The translations under genes and the position numbers were made by a program. Under the pieces are notes generated by a model. That model saw nothing but the letters and a program-made list of their open reading frames with translations. It made no database searches and had not been told where the DNA came from. Positions 26,921-36,505 of a stretch of 64,000 nucleotides of DNA are shown here, in pieces. The stretch comes from Phaseolus vulgaris (taxonomy: Eukaryota; Streptophyta; Magnoliopsida; Fabales; Fabaceae), in the NCBI RefSeq assembly GCF_000499845.2, contig NC_023749.2, forward strand, positions 21,928,273-21,992,272, written 5' to 3'. The stretch's first letter is position 1. Each line of letters starts with the position of its first letter.

Positions 26921-28558
26921 GTGATCGAACGGCATCTAGACGCATTTGCATGGTCCGCTTCGGACATGCCCGGGATCGATCCTGACTTCTTGTGCCATCA
27001 TCTGGCGATGGACAACTTGGTGAGACCAGTACGACAAAGAAGAAGAAAGTTCAACGAGGAGAGGAGGCAGGCGATTAGGGACGAAACACAGAAACTCCTC
27101 GCTGCCGGCCACATCAGGGAAGTTCAGTACCCTGAATGGCTGGCCAATGTCGTACTGGTGAAGAAGAGTAATGGGAAATGGCGCATGTGCGTCGATTTCA
27201 CCGATCTGAACAAGGCTTGCCCAAAGTATTCATATCCTTTACCAAGCATAGACGCCCTGGTGGATAGTGCTGCGGGGTGTAAGTTATTGAGCTTCCTGGA
27301 TGCCTTCTCGGGGTATAATCAGATCAAGATGCATCCCATGGATGAAGAGAAGACTGCATTCATGACTGAGAGGTCGTGCTATTGCTACAAGGTGATGCCG
27401 TTTGGGTTGAAGAACGCGGGGGCCACGTACCAGATGTTGATGGATCGAGTACTTGCACCGATGCTGGGAAGGAACGTGCAAGCGTACGTCGATGACATGG
27501 TCGTGACCTCACCAGCAAAAAGCAAGCACGTTGCGGACTTGGAGGAGTTGTTCACGACGATCGCCAAGTTCAAATTAAAGCTGAATCCAGAGAAATGCAT
27601 TTTCGGCGTGGAGGCTGGAAAGTTTTTGGGTTTCCTCTTAACTGAAAGAGGCATAGAGGCCAACCCTGATAAGTGTGCCGCCATCCTGGCGATGAGGAGC
27701 CCAGCTACGGTGAAGGAGGTTCAACAGCTAACAGGTCGGATGGCAGCCCTGTCCCGCTTCGTGTCAGCTAGCGGAGAAAAGGGCCATCCCTACTTTCAGT
27801 GCCTAAGGAGGAATAACAAGTTTGCTTGGACGAAGGAGTGCGAGGAAGCCTTCGTCAAGCTGAAGGAGTATCTGGCGAGCCCGCCAGTTCTGTGTAAACC
27901 GCTGGTGGGAACCCCTCTCAGGTTGTATTTTGCTGTAACTGAGAGGGCGGTGAGTGCGGTTCTCGCCCAGGATCAAGATCAGGCTCAAAAGCCTATTTAT
28001 TTTGTTAGTAAGGTGTTGCAGGGCCCAGAAACGAGATATCAGGCCCTGGAGAAGGCTGCGCTGGCGGTGGTGTTTTCGGCGAGGAGGTTGCGCCACTATT
28101 TCCATAGCTTCACCATACTGGTAATGACTGACTTGCCCATCCAGAAGGTCTTGAAGAAGCCTGACGTTGCGGGAAGGATGGTAAAGTGGGCAGTAGAATT
28201 GTCAGAGTTTGATATTAAATATGAGCCTCGAGGCCCGATCAAGGGGCAAATCTTTGCGGATTTCGTGGTCGAGCTCTCATCTGAGGCGACACGAGTTGAA
28301 GGGGACGACTTCCGTTGGGTGCTTTCAGTGGATGGATCGTCGAACCAGCAGGGCAGCGGTGCTGGAGTAATTTTGGAAGGACCCAACGGCGTGCTTATCG
28401 AACAATCTTTGAGATTTGCCATCAAAGCCAGTAACAATCAAGCAGAATATGAGGCGCTGATCGCCGGGATTTTGCTGGCCAAAGAGATGGGAGCGAGGGT
28501 GTTAATGGCTAAGAGTGACTCGCTGCTAGTCACAGGGCAAGTGACAGGCGAGTTCTAG
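26921..28558 (+). CDS. B RT and two RNase H domains
   Basis: 545 aa. RT: FLDAF with Asp 127, PFGLKNAGATYQ, and YVDD at 189-192. First RNase H/connection at about 310-430. Archaeal-like RNase H with Asp 471, Glu 509 and Asp 533; the fourth Asp lies in the next ORF (residue 32). It ends at TAG (28556) in place of CAG. Confidence 0.85.
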   Translation: MIERHLDAFAWSASDMPGIDPDFLCHHLAMDNLVRPVRQRRRKFNEERRQAIRDETQKLLAAGHIREVQYPEWLANVVLVKKSNGKWRMCVDFTDLNKACPKYSYPLPSIDALVDSAAGCKLLSFLDAFSGYNQIKMHPMDEEKTAFMTERSCYCYKVMPFGLKNAGATYQMLMDRVLAPMLGRNVQAYVDDMVVTSPAKSKHVADLEELFTTIAKFKLKLNPEKCIFGVEAGKFLGFLLTERGIEANPDKCAAILAMRSPATVKEVQQLTGRMAALSRFVSASGEKGHPYFQCLRRNNKFAWTKECEEAFVKLKEYLASPPVLCKPLVGTPLRLYFAVTERAVSAVLAQDQDQAQKPIYFVSKVLQGPETRYQALEKAALAVVFSARRLRHYFHSFTILVMTDLPIQKVLKKPDVAGRMVKWAVELSEFDIKYEPRGPIKGQIFADFVVELSSEATRVEGDDFRWVLSVDGSSNQQGSGAGVILEGPNGVLIEQSLRFAIKASNNQAEYEALIAGILLAKEMGARVLMAKSDSLLVTGQVTGEF

Positions 28559-28573
28559 GCTAAAGATCCACAA

Positions 28574-30142
28574 ATGGCGGCTTACCTGGAGTATGTGCAG
28601 GAATTGAAGAGTTCCTTTGCCTCCTTTGAAGTAGTGCATGTGCCCAGGGAGCAGAATGCCCGAGCTGACTTGCTAGCTAAGCTCGCCAGCTCAGGCAAGG
28701 GGGGTAGGCAGAGGACGGTGATTCAAGAAACTCTGAAGACGCCGAGAGCATTTGTAACAGATCACCTGGTTCTTCAGATAAACAAGTCGACGGAGAAAGC
28801 AGCGAGAAGTCATAAGTCCCTGACGCAAGAAACTTTGAGATCGCCGAGAATTAGAGCATGTCGAGGAGAGAAGGTGAACATGACGCAGGTCTACGCTATC
28901 CATGAGCCAGACACCTGGATAACACAGTACAAGCGGTGCCTGGCAGATGGCCTTCTCCCACTGGATCCGACAGAGGCTAGGAAGGTAAAGAAAAATTCAA
29001 GCAAGTACACGTTGATTGATGGCGATCTGTACAGGTTTGGGTTCACTCACCCACTCCTGGAATGCGTACATGGCGAGAAGTGCACGAGAATCATGGCAGA
29101 GCTTCACGAAGGTATATGCGGAAGCCACGTCCGGGGTCGAGCTCTAGTCGCAAGGACTCTGCGTGCAGGATACTACTGGCCATCGATGAGAGAAGACTGC
29201 AAGAAGTATGCACAATGTTGCAAACAATGCCAACAGCACGCCGATTGGTACAAGGCGCCTCCCGAGGAGTTGAAGTCGATTTACAGCCCTTGGCCGTTCC
29301 ATACTTGGGGAATCGACATCCTGGGACCATTCCCGCTGGCGATCAGGCAGATGAAGTACTTGGTGGTGGCGATTGAGTATTTCACCAAGTGGATCGATGC
29401 AGAACCAGTGGCCCAGATCACCGCACACAAGATTGAAGGTTTCGTGTGGAAGAACATTGTGTGCCGGTTCGGAGTGCCCAAGCGCCTGCTGTCGGACAAT
29501 GGGACTCAGTTTGCAAGCCACCTGTTGAAGAAGCTGTGCGAAGGGGTGGGAATTCAACAAGTGTTTGCATCCGTCGAGCACCCTCAGACAAATGGCCAGG
29601 TAGAGTCAGCTAATCGGGTGTTGCTAAGAGGTTTGAAGAGAAGGCTAGAGAAAGCCAAAGGAAGCTGGGCTGAGGAGGTACCCCGTATAGTCTGGGCGTA
29701 CCACACCACTGAGCAGTCAGGAACCCATGAGACCCCGTTCAGCTTGGTCTATGGATGCGACGCAATGATTCCAGTGGAGATCCAGGAGAGCTCGCCGAGA
29801 TTCCAGAACTTCGTAGAGGAAGACTCGAATGAAGAGAGAAGGCTGAACCTGGATCTACTGGATGAGATCAGGGAAGAGGCGAGATTGAAGGCTGAAGCGG
29901 GGAAGAGAAGGATTGAACGAAGATACAAATCGAAGGTGATGCCAAGACATTTTAGAGAAGGCGACCTGGTGATGAGGAAAGCCCATCAGTACGAGATGGA
30001 GAATAAGTTGTCGCCCAAGTGGACGGGGCCGTTCAGAATAACCGAGGCGCTTGGGAACGGCGCCTACCGCTTAGAGACATTGGAAGGAGGGGCGATCCCT
30101 CGCACTTGGAACGCCACGCACCTGAAGTTGTATTACAGTTGA
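28574..30142 (+). CDS. B RNase H end and integrase
   Basis: 522 aa. It starts with the end of the second RNase H (NARADLL). Integrase: HHCC finger (His 178 and His 185, then CKQC), catalytic Asp at about 248 and 308, Glu at 344, with 35 residues between the last two. The C-terminal domain ends TWNATHLKLYYS. No chromodomain. All catalytic residues are intact. Confidence 0.85.
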   Translation: MAAYLEYVQELKSSFASFEVVHVPREQNARADLLAKLASSGKGGRQRTVIQETLKTPRAFVTDHLVLQINKSTEKAARSHKSLTQETLRSPRIRACRGEKVNMTQVYAIHEPDTWITQYKRCLADGLLPLDPTEARKVKKNSSKYTLIDGDLYRFGFTHPLLECVHGEKCTRIMAELHEGICGSHVRGRALVARTLRAGYYWPSMREDCKKYAQCCKQCQQHADWYKAPPEELKSIYSPWPFHTWGIDILGPFPLAIRQMKYLVVAIEYFTKWIDAEPVAQITAHKIEGFVWKNIVCRFGVPKRLLSDNGTQFASHLLKKLCEGVGIQQVFASVEHPQTNGQVESANRVLLRGLKRRLEKAKGSWAEEVPRIVWAYHTTEQSGTHETPFSLVYGCDAMIPVEIQESSPRFQNFVEEDSNEERRLNLDLLDEIREEARLKAEAGKRRIERRYKSKVMPRHFREGDLVMRKAHQYEMENKLSPKWTGPFRITEALGNGAYRLETLEGGAIPRTWNATHLKLYYS

Positions 30143-30202
30143 AAACTTTGTAAGTAAAGATAAACACGAAGTTACATTACAGTGTTTCTGTTAAAACAGT
30201 TT

Positions 30203-30260
30203 AAAGGGGGCACTCTTTTTTCCCTAAGGAGGGTTTTTAATGAGGCCACCCAATAAAGAG
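30203..30260 (+). other. Conserved post-pol block, B
   Basis: AAAGGGGGCACTC, a T-run, CCCTAAGGAGGG, a second T-run, AATGAGGCCACCC, AATAAAGAG. It is 60 bp after the pol stop and closely matched in E6 and J. Confidence 0.6.
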
Positions 30261-30399
30261 AAGTTTTCAAAGTACAAGTTGTTTTAGGTTGCGTGCCTGT
30301 TGCTTTCAGAAAGTTTTGAAGAAAGACCTTGTCACTTATATATGACTTAAGGCAAGTTAAAGATATGTTGCATGCTTTCTAAAAAGTTTTAAGTCCTCA

Positions 30400-30800
30400 T
30401 CGTCTTTCGGCGATCAGAGGCACCAGTTAAAAGACCTCAACGCCCTCGTGCGTCCTGAGGCGAGTTAAAGACCTCCTCGCCGTCGAGCGAGTGCAGGCGA
30501 GGAAGAGTGAAAAGTTCTCAGTGTTTCTGGGGGCGAAAAGATGTAACCCCAGGGGCAATGTAGAGGCACCAGTGAAAAGTCCTCAGTGTTTCTGGGGGCA
30601 AGGAGATGTAACCCCTGGGGCAATGTAGAGGCACCAGTGAAAAGTCCTCAGTGTTTCTGGGGGCGAGAAGATGTAACCCCCGGGGCAATGTAGAGGCAAG
30701 TAAAAGACCTTTTCGCCTATGAGCGAGTTCAAGCGAGCTAAAGACCTTCTCGCCTATGAGCGAGTTCAGGCAAGATAAAATCCTTCTCGTCTCGAACGAG
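30400..30800 (+). repeat. Spacer tandem repeats, B
   Basis: Three 65-bp units (about 30505-30700) containing CAGTGTTTCTGGGGGC and GTAACCCC, whose G and C runs can pair. They are flanked by units of about 37 bp with CTCGCC...GAGCGAGTTCAGGCGAG. The same two repeat types are in E6. Confidence 0.8.
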
Positions 30801-31407
30801 CTCAGGTATGGTGTTAAGGGTGGACGAAGTTTGGAAGGTGGTTAAGGTAGGTTCGAAAAGAACGCCTAGCCACCCGGTCTTTTGTTCTGAAGCTCAGGAA
30901 TGTAGAGAAGGATCCAAAAGGCGCCTCTACCCCAGATAAAGAACAATGGCCAAGGTATGAAGCCAGAAAGAAACTGATATCGCCAAGTGAGTCTTTGGCG
31001 ACCAGGAAAAGTTCAAACAGCGGCGAGAAAGTTAAAGACCCGTTTTGATGAAGCAGATGGGGTGAAGCGACGTTTTAAGCCAATAGTTGAGTTAAAGTTC
31101 GTTGCTTGAAGAGTAATTTTGCGCTAAGGTTAATTGCCTTAAGGTTACAAGTTGTTAAAGTGATTATTTTTCGAAGTTGAAGTGGCTCGAAGCAGTCAAG
31201 TATAAGATCGTGCCTACGAAATCGCTAAGTCATTTCTTTGAAGTAAATCACGCAAGGAAAGTTAAAGCAGGCAAAGAAGTTACAGGAAGAAATACAAAGG
31301 CAATTTCATTAAGTAAATATCAGTTCGGGGTACGTAAACAGAAAAAGAAGAAAGTTCATTACAAAATACAAAGAGAAAGCATAGAGGTAGTGGATGGAGG
31401 AAATTGA
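30801..31407. other. Spacer between pol and antisense gene, B
   Basis: About 600 bp, A/G-rich, with no coding frame that I recognise. It is the 3'UTR side of the antisense gene. Confidence 0.5.
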
Positions 31408-34043
31408 TCAGTCTTCAGCGGGAACCACCTTTCCATCCACCACCTCGTTGTTGAGGGACACCATGCTAAGATCCAGATCAGGGAATAAGCAGGCGAACTG
31501 TTCCCGTGCAGCTTCAAATCCAGCAGCCAGAATTTGGGCAGAACTCATATTAAGCTCTTCAATTTGTTTCTTGAGTTCTTCAGTTCGTTCCTCCAGCCCC
31601 TTGTTCTGCTGCTCCAGCTCTTCAACTTGTTTCTTGAGTTTTTCGTTGGTTTCTTGAGCCTGGAGAAGGTCTTCAGCAACCTTCTTGGATCCTGCTTGCA
31701 CTTGGCCCAATTCGGCAGCGATTTTCCCCTTTTCTTTGTTGGCTTCGGCAAGCTCAGCCATGGCGTCATCCCTCGCTTTCTCCACCTTTCCAAGGAAGAC
31801 CTCCCGGTCGGCTGACCTTTGCTCCAGTTTCTTCACCTTGGCGGTGTCAGTTTTTATGAGAGCCTCCAGGTTAGCCACCTTGACGCCACCTTGACGCGAT
31901 AAGGCACGATCTTGCTCTCCAGCTCGATTTTTTCTTGAGCCAAGAGTTGTACCTTATGGCGGAGGTCGGTAGCTTCCTTGCGCGCCAACCGGAGCTCAGT
32001 GCTCATCGCGTCTTCTACACGGGAGTGTTCAACCTCCGCGAGTGTCAGATTGAAGGACAACTTCTCCACCTCAACCCTCATAGTGCTATTCTCAGTTCGG
32101 AGGTTGAAGAGGTCGTCCTGGAGCTTCCTGGTGGAGCTCTCCACAGCTCTAGAGATAATGGTGGGGAAGTCTTCTGCCATCATCTTCAGTTTAGCAGAAA
32201 AAGGCTCCCACATCCTCTTAACCTCGGTGGAGAGACCTGCCTGTGGAGGCGCCGGTTGGGCCTGTTGTTGGCTCTCGCCGCCACCTTCTTTCGTTGGTTG
32301 ATCAGCAGGTGCTCCTTGGCGAGGTGGCGACGTCGGGGATTCAGTAATTAGAATTGGAGAGTTATGAGCAACTTCATCCCCGATTGGAGCAACATCTGCG
32401 GCTGAGGCATTTGAAGGAGGATCCCCTCCAGCTGTTGCATACGGCGTGGAGGCGCTCGGGGGGTCCTCCATGAAGTTTGGCTCGGGGGCCTCAACCGCAG
32501 GTGGTGCAGATGCCAATGGAATGGCTTGGACTGGTGAAGCAGGAGCTGGTGGAGGTGGCAATGATAGAGGAGGAGCAGGCGTAGACGGCGGTGTTGATGT
32601 TGGAAGAGGGGGTGGAGCAGGTGGAGAAGAAGGTGCCACCCTCTTCCTCTTCGTGACAAGGCCATCTTCAGTTGCCTCGTCGCTTTCCTCCTCCTCCTCG
32701 TGGACTACTTGGGGAGTTTTCCTCTTGGGCCTCCTGAGGACAAGTTTTTTCCGTTGGTTGGCGGGTTGGGCCTCAGAGGAAGTTGGGCCCCTGGGTGGCG
32801 ATTTGCCTTGAGCAGCGGCGATCTCCACCACAGAGTTTGGCACGGTTTGGGAACCCGATGCCAACCCGTGGGTTCGGGCGAGCGCCCTCAGTTCAGCGAG
32901 CTTGCCCTGGCCCAACATATTATCTGCATAGAGCAAAAATGCATGGGTTAGTTCAGAGAGAAAATAAATGCATATGGCAATATGCAGCAAAGCAGATAAA
33001 GGGTGCAGAAAAATAAAACCAAAGTCTTGCGCACAACGCACAAGACGCCCAGAAACAGTTAACAGAAGTAGTATTAAGACAAGAACTTAAGCGTTCTAAC
33101 CTATTCGAATTTCGAGCTGGTCCTCGAAGAACTCGAAGCAGATGAGTGTGGTGGTGAGGAAGGTGATGTTGGCGTCTGCCACACTCTTCCAAAAGAAACA
33201 GAGGTCTCTGTCCAAAGCGCCCATGCTATCAGGACTTCTGGGTCTCCTGAAGCAGCTTTTGGACTCTTTGTTCCCCTTGTTTACCCAGTACAAGGGGAAA
33301 CCGTCGAGCAACGACGCATCTTTGTCATTGGGACGCACCTGGACGAATTTGCCCTTCCAGTCTTTATAGGATTGCTGGAAGATGGAGAGGATCGACCTCC
33401 CAGCGATCCCGTTCAAGCTTACCCACAGGCGGTCTCCTGGGTGCTTGGCTTCAAAAAGGAATAAAAAAACATCCACAGATGCTGGCAACCCCAGGTGGTC
33501 GCACATGACTTGGAATGCCCGCACAAACGCCCAACTGTTGGGATGAAGCTGGGCGGCGGCGATGTTGAGCTCGGTGAGAAGCTCCCTCTCAAAGCGAGTG
33601 AAGGGAAACCTGAGTTTCACCTTCTTGAATAGGGTTGTGTAGACGAAACAGAAGGCTCCACCGGTGTTTGCCTTGTCGTCAGCACAAACTGGCAGGCCAG
33701 GGGGGCAAGGTAGCACTATCATCTTCTCATCGTGCTCCTTGTGGAATGATTGGTGAGGCTCATCCCCCTTCGTCAATCGCAGAACTGCCCCAACAGTGTT
33801 CACAGAAGATGTTTCCCCCAACAGGGTCGAGTTGGCCCAGGGGTATAGTTTTTTGAAGTCTGGTGGGGGGACAGAGGCTCCTCCGGTGACAGGCGGAGTA
33901 GCCTGGGCCAGGTTGGGGCGGGAAGGTGCAGGCCTCTCAGCCTGAGAAGACGAAGCGCCACGTACTCGCGGTGGGTCGTGTGCTTGTGAAGAGGGGTTTC
34001 GTGATGAAGGAGGAGGATTTGGGGTGATCTTTGAGCGAGTCAT
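31408..34043 (-). pseudogene. Antisense extra ORF of element B (two coding exons, one frameshift)
   Basis: Exon one 34043-33101: a Pro/Ser-rich front (about 60 residues), then the PF04195-like domain with LYPWANS, HPNSWAF, SVDVFLFLFEAK, WKGKFVQV and LDGFPLYW. The start MTRSK matches MTRAN of type A; an upstream in-frame Met (34109) lies in the leader. Donor G|GTTAGA at 33101/33100 and acceptor CTATGCAG to 32924 leave a 177-bp intron in the same phase as the other copies. Exon two from 32923: a short helix, a Pro-rich middle and a long coiled coil ending VVDGKVVPAED. A frameshift near 31880 (a short CCTTGACGC duplication) splits the coiled coil. Role unknown. Confidence 0.75.
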
Positions 34044-34051
34044 TGTTGAAG

Positions 34052-34283
34052 CTGCAAAGGAAGAAGAAAAGGAAAAATGATCAGGGTTCACAGAGGCTGA
34101 CTCGATCATGGAAGAAGGGTGAAAAACGAACGAACGTAGGTTCGTTGTGGCGTTGACAGAGCCCTAAGTTGCGAGAAAGGAGAAATGGAGAAAACAACCC
34201 ACAACGTATGCACCAGACAGTTAAAGGATGATGCGAATCGGTTAAGATGCAGGAAAAATCAGCAGAAGGAGGAAAGGAAGTAC
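34052..34283 (-). other. Candidate 5'UTR intron of the antisense gene, B
   Basis: Minus strand: AAAAAG|GTACTT at 34284/34283, and a strong pyrimidine tract ending TTTGCAG at 34052, eight bases before the ATG. It corresponds to 4486-4696 in type A. Confidence 0.55.
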
Positions 34284-34614
34284 CTTTTTATGATCGGAGG
34301 AGCGATGAAGGAAGTTGTTGATTCGCGAAGTTGAAGAACGTTGAGAGCTTTTTTGCAGAAGAAAGGTGGAGCGTTTGAGAATACGAAGAAAGTGATGGAA
34401 CAGTGGAGCGAAAAGGGGTTTAAGGGTTTTTCGAAATGGGTTTGGGAAGCGCAAACGTTATCTGAAGGCAACCGTTGATGAAGCCACGTGTCGAACGATG
34501 GGGAATGTTTGGTGGAGCGTCAGAGGAGCAGAAAGTGCAACCGCTTGGAATTCTGCGCCAGTGCCACGTAGATGACGTGACTCTTTAAGTCTTTTCGCTG
34601 GACAAGTCTTCGCT

Positions 34615-34631
34615 TAAGACTAGGGGGCTTG
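34615..34631 (+). other. B polypurine tract
   Basis: AAGACTAGGGGGCTTG-type G-run directly before TGTACC. Confidence 0.7.
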
Positions 34632-35449
34632 TGTACCGCCCTGGTAGTCGGAAGTGATGACGTGGCATCCAGCTACAGTAGAGGCGTGTTGACAAGGCGC
34701 CAGGTTGGCAGAGGGGAAGGAAGTCGGGGGGCTCGTGAAGTCGCCAGTTATTAAGTTGGCGTGTTCCGATCTCCAGCATACCAGAACCGGCGATCACCGG
34801 GTTAAAGATGAAGTCGCCAGATGTAAACTCAGGCGACCAAATGATTGGAGATCGCCAGAGCAAGCACATCGCCAGAGATGAAGGTGGTGCAGATTATGAA
34901 GGCGGCCGGCGAGACCACAGGGAAGGTGTACGAAGGCACCCTAACTCGCCAGTTCCAGTAGAGATCACACTCCCAAGTTAGCTATGCACTGGGCAGTACC
35001 ATGCATAAGTAACTTAGCCAAAAAGAAAGTCAGAAGCAGCGCCCAAGTCAAGGAGGCTCCAGATGATGGCACGTGTACGACTGGATGCGAGCCACGTGTC
35101 CAAGTCTGTAACTGCCAGGAGAGAGAAAGTAACCAGGTATTTAAGGGTTCCCCAACGAACTTTTGAGGTACGCACGTTCAGATTATACTCTTTACGCTTG
35201 TGAGTTCTTGAGCATACTGGGAGAGAGAACATTGCACGGTTCCTTGAGAGTTCTTGAGTGTTATTGCTCTTAGTATTTGGTGGTTCAGTCACTGACTTGG
35301 GCGTTGGAGTGCGATCGGCCGCAGCGGCGCCGCTCTGTTCTTTTGCAGGTTCTTGAAGTGGATCGCGACGAAGGACGGAGGTAGAAGCGGTGCACACGTC
35401 GATCCATTGACGAGACAAGTTCCAAGGTTCAGGTCAACAGGCAGGATCA
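34632..35449 (+). repeat. B 3' LTR
   Basis: 818 bp, about seven single-base differences from the 5' LTR by eye, no indels. G-boxes at 35070 and 35093. Confidence 0.95.
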
Positions 35450-35454
35450 AGGAT
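35450..35454. repeat. Target-site duplication of B, right copy
   Basis: AGGAT, then CATTTGC of the interrupted N3 ORF. Confidence 0.95.
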
Positions 35455-35668
35455 CATTTGCAAAAGGTGAAGGAGTATAGAGTTCATGAGACATCGCCTT
35501 AGATGTATTTTTAAAACACGGAATGTATCTAGGGTAATGTCTTTGAACATCTTTTCTCATGGGTGACAATAATTTTCCTTTTAAAAGCTCTAGAGTTTTA
35601 TCAACTCTAATTTGACCCATGAGTTCTCCTTCATGAAGAATTTCTCTTTTATGTGTGAAGGTATACAA
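35455..35668 (-). pseudogene. N3 gag-integrase ORF, middle part
   Basis: Matches N1 residues around VDKTLELLKGKLLSPMRK and ELYTPSPFANDP, up to the B insertion. It is separated from the gag part by a short degenerate stretch (35669-35743) with a frame change. Confidence 0.7.
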
Positions 35669-35743
35669 CCTTTGTTCATGGAAATTTCAATTCTTTGCAA
35701 AGGTTGTCTCAATAAGACATGACAAGTTTCTTTAGGCACTACT

Positions 35744-36505
35744 TCACATAAAAATTGTCTTGTAGATGCCTATAGATGACTTGACCTTCACTTGGTGATA
35801 TCTTGGCATGTATGTAAAATAATCTATTATATTTTTATCTATGCAAGCCTTTTTTAAGGATTCTTCTTTTTTTTCTAGGCTTGCAAGTGTTCCTTTACAA
35901 AAGGTAAGGCTAGGTTGTTCAACAAGAGGTATATTTTCAAATGTATTTTCAACTTTTCCTTCTTGTTGAATGACCTTGTGGGAAGGAACACTCTTCTCCC
36001 ACGCCTTTTGTTTCCCAAGGGTTTTCTCTTGCTTTTCTATTTTTACATTTTCTTCACTCTCACTAGCTTCTTTTTCTTGGCTACTATTCTCATCTTTGTC
36101 CCTTAAGATCATAGATCTTTCATTGAAACATTGAGATGCTAATTGATCATTGCCAAGGTATTCTAAACATGGAATTTCTCTAGCTTGAGTGTGAGAGATA
36201 TGCTTGGTTAGGTTTTCTTGTCTCTCTTTCCTAGCTCTCCTAGGGAATTGTTGATGATATTCATTTTTCCTAAGACTTTCTTCCCCAAGATAATCATGAT
36301 GTTTAGAGCTAGATGCATGAGAATGTAATTTTTTTGAAAATTGAGACTTCTCATTCTTTGCTTTAGTCAAAACATTAAGTTCAGTCTCACTCTCCAATTG
36401 TCTATAAGCAATTGATTGCACAGTTTGTGAAACTTCTTTCAAAAGAGTTTTTAAAGATTTTAATTCACTTCCAATAGACTTTGTAGAATGAGAAGAAGAA
36501 GACAT
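35744..36505 (-). pseudogene. N3 gag-like N-terminal part
   Basis: 253 aa. Starts MSSSSHSTKS as in N1 and N2, but residues about 75-160 differ strongly from N1 (for example YLGNDQLASQCFNERS, which resembles another gag end). N3 and N1 therefore have different middle sections in the gag part. The shared end includes WEKSVPSHKVIQQ and FCKGTLASL. Confidence 0.75.

Larger units (their letters stand above)
23494..35449 (+). mobile_element. Element B, complete Tat retrotransposon with antisense gene
   Basis: 11,956 bp with 818-bp LTRs that differ at about seven sites, PBS, gag, pro, RT, two RNase H domains, integrase, a tandem-repeat spacer, an antisense spliced ORF, a polypurine tract and a 5-bp duplication AGGAT. 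It is the best template in the window for the full structure. Lesions: a frameshift in gag near 25605, two CAG-to-TAG changes in pol (26903, 28556), and a frameshift in the antisense exon near 31880. Confidence 0.95.
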
